Positions 45,530-56,760 of a stretch of DNA of 64,000 nucleotides are shown piece after piece. A program made the translations under genes and the position numbers. The notes beneath the pieces are model-generated. The model saw nothing but the letters and a program-made list of their open reading frames with translations. It had not been told where the DNA came from and searched no databases. Position 1 is the first letter of the stretch, and each line of letters opens with the position of its first letter. Origin of the DNA: Thelephora terrestris (taxonomy: Eukaryota; Basidiomycota; Agaricomycetes; Thelephorales; Thelephoraceae); contig WIUZ02000013.1 in NCBI GenBank assembly GCA_015956445.1, positions 1,054,001 through 1,118,000 of the forward strand. Reading direction: 5' to 3'.

Positions 45530-47727
45530 CTATAATTTCGCCTTACCAGTCGGGGTACCCGTCTTTCTCTCCTGTTCGTACGCGTTCTGTAATACCCTCC
45601 TTAGAACCTTTCCCGTTGGCAATTTGGGTATCTGATAATCCAAAACCGTCAACTCTCCGTGCTCATCTCGTATCGGAGAAGGGGATGCACACCTCATCCA
45701 TGACCTCAAACCCTCCCCTCAGCCACTTCTGTTTCGTTAGATTCGTCTGGGACCACTCTTCCAGGGCTTTTATCGTCGCCGCTGCGCCTTTCCTCTTGCC
45801 AGCTTGGCTGAGGACTATCCACGCCCTGGGAACCTTCTCGCCTTGCGTGCGACCGCCACTGACGCCTGCCACGGCAACGTCATCGATGAGGCGGTCGGGT
45901 TGAGCCAGTAATGCGATCTCGAGCTCGGATGGGGAGACTTGAACTCCGGAAATCTTCAACGTGTCCTTCTCCCTTTCAATGAAGCTATCGGGGCATCCAA
46001 AATCAGCGCCACGAATACAAGGCGAGGTAAAATGACACGCGGAGCCTCACAAGAAATTTTGCTTCTCGTCGATGGTGAAGATATCACCCGTCTTGAGCCA
46101 GCCATCCTTCGTGAGCGCCTTCGAAGTGGCTTCCTCGTCGTTGAAGTAACCTGAGAAGACACAGCCCCCCCTGACCCAAAGTTCGCCAGGTTCTCCGACG
46201 CCACCGTTCGCACCGTCCTTGCGGATGATCTTGGCCTCGAGGCCAGGCATGAGAAGGCCTACTGAACCAGCGACCGGTTTGTACCCGGGGATGCAGTTCT
46301 CTCGCATCGATCCGGTGATCGATAGTGTCTAAAAGAGTTCGCTGATACGTGAGCCTTTCGAGAAACGTAGGGAGTGGAAAGTGAGATACGAACTGTTTCT
46401 GACGAGCCGTAGCCGTGCAACATGTGCGACTTCAGCTTAGAGTGGAATTTCGCGCTCAGGTCTGGAGGCAAGAAAGCCGCTCCGCTCGCCGTGATTTCTA
46501 TGCTACTCGTGTCCGCCTTTGCCCACTCCGGGGAATTCAACAACTGGAGCATCATCGGTGGCACGAGGGGTAACATCGTCACCTTCCACCTTTGCACGAA
46601 AAGACACGGGGGAGTTCATTTAAACGACACTCGCACGAGCAAATCAAAGGAACGCACTTTGGAACCAGCTTCGGGATTAGGTTCAAGTCCCATTTTGGCA
46701 CGATCAAGAGCGTAGAGGGAGCGGAGAACCCACGGAAACAAAACGCGCTCAGCCCGTAACTATGGTAAAACGGTACAGGGACCAATACAACCGGAATGCC
46801 AGTGGATCGCGGGGGCTGGGGTACGCGAATCGACGAGGCAACATCAATAAAAAACTCCTACTGAGCCAGGCTTGGGAAGGAAGGCTTACCGGTGCGACTG
46901 CTCTGTTTAGCGCCCCCGCGATGAACCCCTGCATCGCCGAGAACATGACGTTCTTGTGCGACATCATGACTGCTGGAAACCCCAACACGATCTGTATTAG
47001 CACCGGCGGGTTTGAACGAATCCCCGCAGCGTATCATTCCCCTCACCTTTGGGCGGCCCAGTCGTTCCGCTGGAGAACACGAGATACGCCAAAGCGTCCT
47101 TGCCGACTGGTTTCGCGTACCCCTTCGCGGGCTCCTTAACAGAACGAACGAGGTCATCAAACGACCGTCTCCCCTTCACCTCCCCTTCGAGTATGTAAAT
47201 CCCATCCGATTCCGAGAACCCAGCCTCCTTAGCGATGATCCGGGCTCTCTGAAGGTTCCGCGGGCTCGTGAACACTTTCTTGACTTTTGAAACTTTCACC
47301 AGGTGTTTCAACTCGTATGGGGTGGGTGACGCCGGGAACAACGCGAACGGAATGCCAGCGGCTAACAACGAGTGGATCAGCGCCACGTATTCCTACACAC
47401 ACACACACACATCCCGAGGTGGCACTTTCCGTCAGTTCGTGGCCTCAATAAACGAAAGGATGAATCAAAACTCACCACACAGTTCTCGCTCAGGATCCCC
47501 ACGATCTCGTTCTCCCTGTGGGGAAACAGATCGGGGTTTCCGAACGCGGTAGCGGCACGTTTTACACGGTCCTTGAACTCGTTCCACCTCCTCGCCTTGC
47601 CCGTGATCGCGTCGACGTGAAGCACGTAGTCTTCCCATTCCGATTGGTCCGGGCGGTTCAAGAAGAGGTGGTGGGCGTTGGGAAACGGAAGGTCTGGAAC
47701 CGGTGGGAGCAACGATTGGAAGATCAT
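45530..47727 (-). CDS. Acyl-CoA synthetase / 4-coumarate-CoA ligase-like enzyme (ANL superfamily)
   Basis: Eight exons (47476-47727, 47047-47392, 46890-46972, 46658-46815, 46394-46589, 46051-46328, 45693-45984, 45530-45631) give 568 residues with every phase closing. The enzyme activates a carboxylic acid with ATP as acyl-AMP and transfers it to CoA. The P-loop-like LVFSSGTTGPPKA lies near 193, followed by VMMSHKN, PFYHSYGL, the ITASGAAFLPPDL and HGYGSSET blocks, GELWVRGG, DGWLKTGDI, and the C-terminal hinge and catalytic lysine region (FIEREKDTLKISGVQVSPSE; IPKLPTGKVLRR with the conserved Lys). The substrate cannot be read from sequence. No PTS1-type SKL end is present (it ends KAKL). The start at MIFQSLLPPVPDLPF is the family's usual one. 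Confidence 0.9.
47393..47412. repeat. CA/TG microsatellite at an intron acceptor
   Basis: A (CA)n run on the + strand (47395-47410) forms the TG-rich tract immediately before the TAG acceptor of the ligase's first intron, where a pyrimidine tract would be expected. Length change here could alter splicing. Confidence 0.8.
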
Positions 47728-48268
47728 AGTGACGAGTGAGGGGAGGGGGGGGGAGGTGATGGAGGTGGAGGGAGATAGAGAAGGGGAGGTTCTGCTACCT
47801 GTCAAGTGTCAGAACAGATGAAGGGGCTTGTTAAGCATGTACTTACGCGGAACTCACTCCGGAGCTTAACTGAATTGGCACCACCTATCCACCAACGACC
47901 TCGTCAACCATCGTCAGTTCTAAAACTTCCGAAGTCTTATGCAGAGGCACTTTCATGCATTTTAATCTCCACACACCGGCTTCGGGACGTGACCGAGGCC
48001 GTACGAAACGCATTCTGCGCATGTCTGTGGGAGTGAACGTTGCATGGGTGATTCGGACCAACGGCACGGTGACCACACGTTGCTTCCACGTTCCCGCGAG
48101 GTCAGGTGTGAACATTTTTCTCCCACGAAAACGGTATATATGATACAGTGCGACGAACCCTACGCCAACACACTCCCCGACGGAAATTTTCGTTCAACCT
48201 CTCCGATAGTGAACCCTACGGTCAACCGCCGCACCAGCAAACCCCGATGAGCTCGAAGCGCCAAAGGC
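47728..48268. other. Spacer between ligase promoter and F-box C
   Basis: About 540 bases holding the ligase 5' flank and the F-box C 3' end. A 15-base purine-rich tract lies at 47740-47755. No gene. Confidence 0.45.
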
Positions 48269-50040
48269 TCACGCGTGGTTTACTGATGCGCTCGCCACCC
48301 GCAGGTCACCCCCCTCAAAACCGTCTCTGTCATGCTGCCACTCGAACAGCTCCCTGAGCCTCCCCTCATCAACGACCCCATCCTTATCCTTGTACTTGAA
48401 CTCGACGCAGGGAACCAAGTTCGCCATCTGCTCTTCTCCCTGACGTGGAATTTGAGCCTGAGGACCGGACACGATCCGAAGTTTCTGTAATCGTAAACCT
48501 GCGGCAGCCCTATCGCGGAGCATCTTCAAGAAAGGTACCGCCCAATCGCTCCAGCTTCCGTCGTGGGGAACCTCCAAGATGATGGTCGAGAGCGAATGGC
48601 ACGGCAAGCCCTCGAGTCGCAAAGGCCCACCAGGAGGGAGATTTGGTTGAGGAGAGAGGAGGCGGAAGATGTCTTTCATGGTGGCAAGTCCGCAAGAATC
48701 GATAACGAACGTTCGGAGGTTCCTCGACCGTTCGAAAACCTTGGAGAGCCAGCCCAGGTCTTGGCCCTTACCGGCAACGTCTATGAACTGCTGACTTTCA
48801 GCGAACCTGAACTTCTCTACGGATTGCAGGGGAAGCCTTTCCAACTCCTGGTAAGGCTCGTTTTTCCCCTCGAACTTCACCTCCCCGCTCGGTCCGCTCG
48901 CCTCGATGCAGTATCCAGACCTGCGTTGGATGAACAGGTTCTTGACCTCGGATAGGTTCTGGAGGTGTTCGAGGGATTCAGGGAGGATGACCTCGTACTC
49001 CTCCATTTCCGCCCACAACAAGAACGATACGGACGCTCCTCTGGGAATCGAGAGCTTGCGGAGCAACGGTAGAGGCGAGTAGAAGTCGAACTTGAGGGTG
49101 CGCAAACGAGGGATAATCACGGCCCCTTCCGGCCGAGGATCCGTCTCGTCGGAGCATTTGATGCTGAACGCAACCGTCTCGAGCAAGGGGTTCGATACGA
49201 CCAAGTCGAGGATCGCGGTCATAGAGGCGAAGGGATGGGCCAACTCGAGATTGACAAGGTGCCTGAGCTTGAGAATCTCGGGCGTGAGGTCGATAGACGC
49301 GAGGCGTAGGTCCTTGAGTGACGGCATGCTCCCGGAGATAATCCTGAGCCTATTAATCGACGAACCCTGGTCCGCATTTCTCCGGTACAATTCAAGCCTT
49401 TCCAGATTCGGAGAAACTTTGGTGAGTCCCCCGAAAAGGGTCGTGAAGTTCGCCTTGTTCAAGGTGCAGCGGAGGCTTCGGAACGGTGTATCCTTCGATC
49501 TTAACAAAGGGACCCTATATTCGTCGGCGTGTCAGTTAAGCCGCACCCCACTGATGTAAGTGAATCCGTCCATACAATCCATTGGGAAGATTGCATATTT
49601 CCGCGTCAACCGGCACGTTCTTTGATCTCTGTAACCATACTTTAAATAACCTGAGAGGACACTTGGTGGAGACTTGGGTCCAATTGAGCGGACATTCGAT
49701 AAACACTCGACGCCAGTAGGTACAGACGCCGGTGATGCTGAGCATTGCGTATCGGTCGTCACGCAGATACACGGCGACCTCGAGCAACAAGTCGGACGGC
49801 ATGTTTCCCCAGGATAATAACTTTTTAACGACTTTTGGGACACAGGGTTTGGCCCGTGCAGGCGTCGCTTGACCGAGAGCTAGCATCAGAGCCTGAGTGG
49901 GCAATCAGAACCCTCGTCCCCCAGAAACCGCAAGCACGATGAGCGCTCACCCTCGGCAGTATAACTCTAGGTGCCATTTTTGAGGTTTGGGAAGGATCCA
50001 GGTTTCGTCGTCGCATCGTAGTCGGGGCAGTCGTCGTCAT
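48269..50040 (-). CDS. F-box/leucine-rich protein C (typical Agaricomycete F-box)
   Basis: Exons 49951-50040, 49576-49892 and 48269-49514 give 550 residues with phases closing. The second intron (61 bases, GTATGG...ATATAG) joins CNLPNG to LVPLLRSKDTPFRSLRCTL. The F-box lies at about 54-95: MPSDLLLEVAVYLRDDRYAM then ITGVCTYWRRVFIECPLNWT, the standard basidiomycete form with its conserved W-P-W spacing. Leucine-rich repeats follow (VSPNLERLELYRR, MPSLKDLRLASIDLTPEILK, LRHLVNLELAHPF, RSRNLRTFVIDSCGLATMKD). It is unrelated in detail to families A and B. Probable SCF adaptor, substrate unknown. Confidence 0.85.
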
Positions 50041-50511
50041 GGGGGATCAGTGGGAACCCTGAGATAGCACTGGCACCACTCGACGCTCCCTTCAACGGGC
50101 TACACCCGGATCACCACCCCGGTCACGAAAAAGGTAACTCGTTTCCACGCCCGCTATGCTTGATTTCGTCGCTTAAAACTCGGTAGACAGAGATTAGATA
50201 TTTCAACGTACCTACAGTAAAATTTAGGACACGATTGGAGGCACAGGTATCTTGAGAACGGGATATCATAATGAGCTCCTGGGTTTTGGGTCACGACTCA
50301 AGAGTCACACGGATCAGTCGGCGCCACCGTGACAATCAGCCAGGGGGGGCGCGGCAGCGCACCCAGGGACACCTAACTATCAAAGCCCCGATAGGACCCC
50401 GGAAGTATCGTTCACTACCCAAATTTGGGTGAACCCCCTTAAGCGCACCCGTATATGGTAGTAAACGCCAAACAAACACAAATACAGACGTAATATGAGC
50501 TCGGCTAATGA
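50041..50511. other. Left flank of the KDZ transposon
   Basis: Host intergenic sequence up to the target site. It includes a CCAAATTTGGG palindrome near 50418. No gene recognised. Confidence 0.5.
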
Positions 50512-50518
50512 GCAACGG
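50512..50518. repeat. Target-site duplication, left copy (GCAACGG)
   Basis: Exact 7-base match to 62366-62372. The next bases outward differ (A before, G after), which fixes the length at 7. Confidence 0.85.
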
Positions 50519-51775
50519 CAGTAGTCCTTACTCAAATAGTACTTTTCTCCGGGACTTTGTCCCAGAGCAGGGGAATAAAATTCCATGGACAGGGTAAAAC
50601 CTATTCCCCAGGCTTACCTTGGCTCACGGCGGGGTTTTACCATTCCCAGGAGATTCCCACGACCTATTCCCCTCGCGTAGGGGATGACCTGGTGGCATCC
50701 CTGACCGATCACGTGTCTGGGATGTTGCAATCGTGAGAATTTCGCTTTTCCTCCCATCACGCGTCACCCGCTGGCTTCCCCGGGCTTCCCCACGCGGTTC
50801 GCTCGCATCAATTAATTCCGGTAGGATTCCCATCCGTGGGAAATATCATTATTCTGGTGCCGCGCGTCGTTCAGCCGCTGGGCGCCACCTCCCATCAATT
50901 ACTTCGGGAGGATGCCTCCGGTTATTCCCCCTTCCGGTTATTCCCCCTTCCGGTTATTCCCCCTTCCGGTTTCCCGCTCCCGGCTTTCCTCCCTCCCGGC
51001 TATTATCCACCCGCGGTACCCTCCCTTCCCCTCCCTTATATAGACACGGGTATATATTAAATATATTCAATTTGAAATGAGTTGCGAAATGAGCGCCCAT
51101 AAAAAACGCGAATAAAAATAAAATAAAAATACCATTAAATACCGTAAGATAACCGCAGTTTATCCCGCTAAACGCGACTCAAATCCAAAAAGAATTGAGC
51201 CAGAAATACTCGATTTAGTTGCCAGCGAGCAGCAGCATCGACGGCGCGTTTCGGGAATTCCCGATCGGGACCATTCCCTTTTTTGGATCGCCCGCTCAGT
51301 ATTTTTGGCCAGCGTTTGGGGGACACGGCCTCCCGTTCTGTTATTTAAATGTATAGAGTAGTTACAGAACTATATACAAAATTTTGGAGCAGAAAAAAAG
51401 CCGGAATGGGCCGGATCTTGCACACCAGGCCAGGCGCGCGCGCGCTGCATGCCACGCCTGGGCCCCTTGTAATAATTATTAAAATCAGCAATATATTGGA
51501 AGGTAGGAAACACGGGAGGGACTACTGAACGCCGGTATTCCTTATGTCTACAATTATTACATACGAGGAGAAAAAAATCACAAGTCCATAAGCGCCCCCA
51601 AGGGAGAGTGACTTGGCGCAAAAAAATTACAAGTCCATAAGCGCCCTCAAGGGAGAGGGACTTTGCACGAAAAAATTCCAAGTCCACAGGCGCCGCGCGC
51701 TTTCACAATTTTCCCACGGTTGCTCATTCCGCCGGTTTGAACAGAGAACAAAAATCTTTGAATTTCACCGCCGCA
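50519..51775 (+). repeat. KDZ left terminal inverted repeat (1257 bp)
   Basis: Outer part holds palindromic motifs (GGGACTTTGTCCC). The middle has three or four copies of a TTATTCCCCCTTCCGG unit near 50930-50985. The inner end has three ~58-base units of CAAGTCCATAAGCGCC type (51587-51700). Such ordered subterminal repeats are usual transposase-binding candidates. Confidence 0.92.
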
Positions 51776-51829
51776 GACTATGTACTACACAAAAACAAAC
51801 AGGGCAATAATGGCGGGAGTCAACGGTAC

Positions 51830-54108
51830 TCAAGAACTCCTGGATTCCAGAAGTTTACGAGATGGCTTGGGCTGGCGCTTTCCAGTCGCACGGGCCATCC
51901 AAGTTACCTCTGGTTTGGATTTCTGGGGGTTCTGGGAGGGTGCAGGTTGAGCGAGCGGAGCAGGTGGTTCGGACGCCTGGAGTGCCTTGTGGGATTCCAT
52001 AACCTGGTCTATCACCCACCTGATGTCATCCACTGCTTTGTCGAACTCAACCCATTCCTCCTCAGATCGGATGGAGAATGCCCACCACGTAGTAGAAACA
52101 ACAACTAGAAATAAACCGTTCTGTCCACGAGCACCTATCTTGACCCAATTGGTGGTGCCCTCGTTGTCTCTTGGAAGCGGCCACCCCTTCCCACGGCGCC
52201 AGGGTGGTTGGCACGAGGTCCACCACTTCATCCAACCGTCGCGGTACGACGAGACATTAGAGATGAATGGGATGTGAGCCGGCAAGTAGGAACGGGTTTT
52301 CATCCATTTGGTCACCTCCTCTGGTCGAGAGATGATGGAAAGACGAGGAGACTAAAAACTTAATTAGCGAGTAGAATAAATTGAAAGATAATATACACGT
52401 ACACCATTTGCGGGGGGAAACTCTTCGAGACGGAGGAAGGAAGCGACCATGTCTGTCCACTGCTGACCGGCATGTACAGTCTGGAAGTACTGTATTGCCG
52501 GTGGGATAAATGGCATGGAACCATCAAATACGAACGCCCCTGCAGGTGAGGATGGCCTTGCGAACCGATTGAAGGCATCTGGGGGAAGATCCGGGGGAAG
52601 ATCCAGGGGAGGATCCTGCTCGCTCGTGGGCTGATCAAGGAGGTCGGCAAACTCAGTGGCCTGGTCTTCAGGTGGACTGATATCGGGGGAAACGGGTGGT
52701 ATGGTCTGGTGAAGAGGAGGTGATTCATCATTGGGCCTGGGTGTGGTTCGTTGGGGTGTGGGAGATGGTTCCTGGAGTGGCGGCGAGGGCAAGGGAGGAG
52801 GGGTGAGAGAGGCAGGAGGTATCGCGATAACTGGGCTTGTGGTCGCTTCAGCTGGAGACGGCAGAGGAGAAGTGAGGAGGGCCGAAGGCATGTCAACAGC
52901 TGCGCTCGTGGTTGGAGTCGCCTCAATGACCGGAGCTGGAGTGGCAGCAGTGTGCCCCAAAACTGTTGGATGGCCCATCCGCCGAGAAACCTCGTCGCTG
53001 GCTGCAATACTGTAAGCGAGTGCCCCAAAAAGGTTGAAGTTTACTTACAGTAGACAGTGCGCAACCACGCAACAAACGCTTCGTGGAACACCTCGAAACC
53101 CGACCAGGATTGGGAGAAGGGGAGGTCTTGCCCTATTGATCTTCCTGTCTCGTAGCTAAGGCGACGGATTGGTGAGGATGCACTGGCATAAGATAACGAA
53201 GGACTTACAAGTGAGTGCTGAAGTCCCCGTTCGCAGCAGGGGTTGGGCCACCTATAAGGATAATCGCCTTCATACCAGTTGAAAGCTCGACCTGCTCCAA
53301 CACCTGGTCGATTGTGCTTGGGAGAGCGTCGATACAGCTGAAAGCTTGTTAGTTTGCGACAGCAACATCAAAGGGAAAGGGAAACGAACCGTTGAATGTA
53401 TACATTTTCCGCAGCCAACTCATCGGCATCCACCTCTACCGTCGCCTTCCACGGCTGTTTCAACCTTCCCTCTCTAGCTGCCAGTTCCTTATTGATCCAG
53501 TCCTGATGTTCTTGACGTTCTTCGTCCGTGAAGAGTGAGCACTTCCACCGCATGAAGCTGTTGTGGAAATCGAGGCGGTCGGTGAAGGTGTTGGCGGTCG
53601 CAAAGGGAGACAACAGCTCAATAACCGATTCTTCTCCCCGCCGGTCCCAGAGGTCGTCAACTTCTTGGCGAAGTTCTTCGCGGAGTGGAGAGTCATTCGA
53701 GCGGTAGAAGCGAGCAGAGAAAGCATGGTGAAACTGAAGTGGTAAGGGCTTTCGGTCGCCTTTTCTGGTCAGGTCGAAGAGAGTCTGGGCTTTGGGGGCA
53801 GCAGCGAGACGCTTTCGGTATCTAAACCACTCGCTAATTTGCTGGCGACAGATTGTAGTTAGCAGGGAGTAGATGAAAAAAGACGCAAGACTCACATTTT
53901 TTCGCCTCGCATCCATAAGCTCCTGCAAGTGATTTTCATCCTTAGCTGCCTTTCGCTCCTTTTCGTTTGGCTCGGTCGTCCACTTCGCAAGGAATTGTTT
54001 CGAGATACGGGCGTAGTATGCATTGAGGCCGTTCGAATTCCTCTCCCGCTCCAGGTTCGGCATGAAACTTTGGAGGAACTCGGCTTGTTCAGGGGTGGCC
54101 CAGGTCAT
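51830..54108 (-). CDS. Conserved partner gene of the KDZ element, 682 residues, function unknown
   Basis: Six exons (53896-54108, 53390-53841, 53209-53337, 53049-53182, 52403-53001, 51830-52351) close in phase, from MTWATPEQAEFLQSFMPNLE to the stop. The N-terminal half is charged and helical with aromatic anchors (KQFLAKWTTEPNEKER, ISEWFRYRKRLA, LPLQFHHAFSARFY). The middle has a Pro/Ser/Thr-rich linker. The C-terminal part has IQYFQTVHAGQQWTDMVASF, EVTKWMKTRSY, WMKWWTSCQPPWRRGKGWPL and TTWWAFSI, a strikingly Trp-rich block. No DNA methyl-oxidase HxD motif (TET/JBP), nuclease or protease motif is visible. Similar hypothetical proteins are common in Agaricomycete genomes as far as I recall. Its intact state inside a young element suggests a role in transposition or element fitness. 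Confidence 0.8.
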
Positions 54109-54280
54109 CCGGGCAATTACCCTCCAAGCACAGAAGGCACGACGAGTGAGGAAGGAAACAAGAGGGGCCCAAGGAGTTAGACGAGGGAGTGTGGCAAGGG
54201 AAGTGGGTGGGCTTCGACTTCGACCGTCAGGATTTAAAATAAAATAAAAGCCTCCGCTGGCATCGTACGCGCAAGCGACC

Positions 54281-54355
54281 AACGCACAGACCACAGACGC
54301 ACGGACCACAGACGCACGGACCACAGACGCACGGACCACAGACGCACGGACCATG
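54281..54355. repeat. 15-bp tandem repeat (about five copies) upstream of the partner gene
   Basis: Unit GCACGGACCACAGAC repeated head to tail, the first copy with one change. It lies about 175 bases before the partner gene's start codon. Confidence 0.85.
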
Positions 54356-54636
54356 CATATGGACGTAAACTGACAGACCACATTCTGACCCCGATCACGG
54401 CCAACACTTCCAAGCGTGCAGAAGCATCGACGCAATCCTAAGTTCAAACACCACATATCCTTGTATGACTACGTGATACTGTAGGGACTGCACAAGCGAG
54501 CGACGAGTACTAATGGCCTTGAGAGTGAGAGCGAGGACAGGTGAGATAGAAAAAAGATCCTATGAGTTATCTAGTGCGAAATGAATTCCCCAATCCGACA
54601 AACTACCGTCACATAATTTCAAATCGGTACCGTGTG

Positions 54637-55782
54637 CTAAATGAGGAGTTCGGTCCTACAACGGTTGATGGCGCACTGAGCAATAGAATATATGAGGGAC
54701 TCGAACTGCGAACGAAGGAGCTTGAGGTTGATGTGCTTGGGTCTAGAAGCATCCATGCCGATGAACGGGAGGTTGACCTCAGTCTGGGTGGTGGAAGAAA
54801 GTTCAATCTTGGCTTTCTCAGCAGCCTCCCGAACGCGTTGTACGGCCATAGCGTTGCCGGAGAGGTCGAGACCCGTGTCTTTCTTGAATTCCGCAAGGAT
54901 GTGTTTGACGAGGGCGATATCGAAGTCCTCGCCGCCGAGGTGGGTGTCACCGTTGGTTGACTTGACCTCAAATACGCCACTCTGGAGCTCAAGGACGGAG
55001 ATGTCGAAAGTTCCACCTCCCAGGTCATAGACGGCCGCAACGTTCTCCCCAGACTTGTCCATACCGTAGGCAAGGGCGGCGGCGGCGGGTTCGTTGATGA
55101 CCCGGAGCACATCGAGTCCTGCGATCTTTCCGGCATCCTTCGTTGCTTGTCTTTGAGCGTCGTTGAAATAGGCTGGAACGGTGACAACGGCGTGTTTGAC
55201 TTTCTTCCCCAGATACTGTTCGGCGGTTTCCTTCATCTTGACGAGTATCATGGATGAAAGTTCCTCTTTTCCTGACAGGCGAGAAGTAGTGGGGTCACTG
55301 AGGGCCGGTGGTAAGGAAGAGAGTGAAGGTGTTTCGACGGTGGAGGGGGAGATGGGGGAAGAGAGCTGCTGCACACGACACTGTTATCGCAGAGTCCTAT
55401 TAGGGGCGCCGTACCTCGTCATACAAACTGAGTGAGTACTGACCTGCGTGTTCTCAGAGGGCGATTCAACAACGCGTGCCACATACGAAGGCGGAATTTG
55501 GTCAGGGAGCGAGTCGGTCGCGACGAGGGCATGGTGAGTCGTTGGACGTGTTGAACGGGGCGGAGATGTTGAAATAGCAGACATGGCGCTATTGAGGTAG
55601 GGAACTGGTGACGAGGGCGAAATGAGAGTGCTGGAGTAGGAAGCTGGAGACCACGAAGTCGAGTCGATCAAGGTAGAGTTGTAGGGTTGCCGGCGCGAAG
55701 TCGAGTTGATCAAGGTAGAGTTGTAGGGTTGCCGGCGCGATTTGCTGTGGGTTCCCGCGCCATCCGAGCTTCGCTGGGCCAT
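54637..55782 (-). CDS. Chimeric gene: Ser/Pro-rich leader fused to a mitochondrial Hsp70 ATPase fragment
   Basis: Two exons (55444-55782, 54637-55380) close in phase for 360 residues. Exon 1 (from [20 protein letters not shown]) is low-complexity and holds a doubled [10 protein letters not shown] unit. Exon 2 joins another Ser/Pro stretch to a piece of Hsp70 running from [20 protein letters not shown] through [54 protein letters not shown] and [13 protein letters not shown] to [10 protein letters not shown]. The DnaK/Ssc1-type text ([20 protein letters not shown]) shows a mitochondrial Hsp70 origin. The first ~110 residues of the ATPase, its last lobe and the whole substrate-binding domain are missing, so chaperone activity is not expected. 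The captured part has no intron. Confidence 0.7.
55660..55745. repeat. Two-copy ~42-bp tandem duplication
   Basis: The segment GTCGAGTCGATCAAGGTAGA through TTGCCGGCGCGA is repeated once with minor change. It lies in exon 1 of the Hsp70 chimera and codes the doubled [10 protein letters not shown] motif. Confidence 0.8.
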
Positions 55783-55888
55783 CGAGTATGGCAGAGTTCC
55801 CGGGTTGAATCGAGGGCGCAATAGAGAGAGGGGGGAATAGAGAGCAAGTAGACAGAGTGAAAGTGTTATCTTGAATGGAGCATAGGCG

Positions 55889-56760
55889 GTGATGACAGGT
55901 TCCTGTCGAATTCGGACTCGGACTTGGGACTGGAAGGAGTGGAAGGGGAGATTTCGGGTGGAGCAGCGAGGATATTCGCAGGGAATATGTTGTGACCGGG
56001 TTGAGAGTTGGTGAACTTGAGTCGATGTCGACAGCAGTCGATGCGTCTTGCCAAAGTATGGGCGGTGGTGACAGGCTCTTGCTGGATGTTGAATTCGAGC
56101 TCGGCGACCTGGTACTGGAAGCAATGGAAAGAGAGATTTTGGAAGGAGCAGCGAGGATATTTGCAGGGAATACGTTGTGACCGGGTTGAGAGTTGGTGAA
56201 CCCGAGTCGATGTCGATCGAGGCGACGACGGTCGATGCGTATTGTCGAAGTATGGGGGATGGTGACAGGTTCTTGCTGGATGTTGGATTCGAGCTCGGAG
56301 ACCTGGTACTGGAAGCAGTGGAAAGAGAGATTTCGGAAGGAGCAGCGAGGATATTTGCAGGGAATACGTTGTGACCGGGTTGAGAGTTGGCAGTGAGATG
56401 TCGATCGAGGTGATTGCGGTCGATGGATATTATCAAAGTGTAGGCGATAGTGACAGGTTCTTGCTGGATGTTGGGTTCGAGTTCGCTGGGACTGGGAGGA
56501 GTGGGAAGAGAGATTTCGGAAGGAGCAGCGAGGATATTTGCAAGGAGCACGTTGCAGCTGGGTTGGGAGTCGGCCGCTCAAGTTTGCGGTATCGCGGTGT
56601 GACAGGTTCTTGGTGGATCTTGGATTCGGACTCGGCCTGGGAGAAATGGGGAGACACTTTGGGGGAGGATGAGCAAAGATATGCAGAAGAAATTCGTACG
56701 TACCTTACAACGTGGTTGAGGGCTGGCCGTTCGAGTCGATAGTTAATCGAGGTCATGGAC
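55889..56760. repeat. Minisatellite, five units of about 150-195 bp
   Basis: TGACAGG blocks at 55894, 56069, 56263, 56451 and 56600 each start a similar unit containing AGAGAGATTTCGGAAGGAGC, GAGGATATTTGCAGGGAATA and GACCGGGTTGAGAGTTGG. The reverse strand is open across several units but no start or domain is evident. It lies between the chimera's start codon and the transposase promoter. Confidence 0.85.

Noticed and set aside
50733-51080. Open frames of 115 and 74 codons, mirrored exactly at 61804-62151
   Set aside because: They lie wholly inside the inverted repeats, so identity reflects repeat identity and not coding constraint. Their text is low-complexity (SGYSPFRFPAP-type repeats from the CCTTCCGG units).
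51370-51687. 105-codon frame mirrored at 61197-61514
   Set aside because: Also within the inverted repeats. Its repeated GAYGLVIFLRQVTLPWGRLW text simply translates the subterminal DNA repeats.
51830-54108. Possible TET/JBP DNA-oxidising gene in the KDZ element
   Set aside because: Fungal KDZ elements can carry TET/JBP genes, so I looked for the HxD...H iron site and the C-terminal Rx5 motif in the partner gene. None is present.
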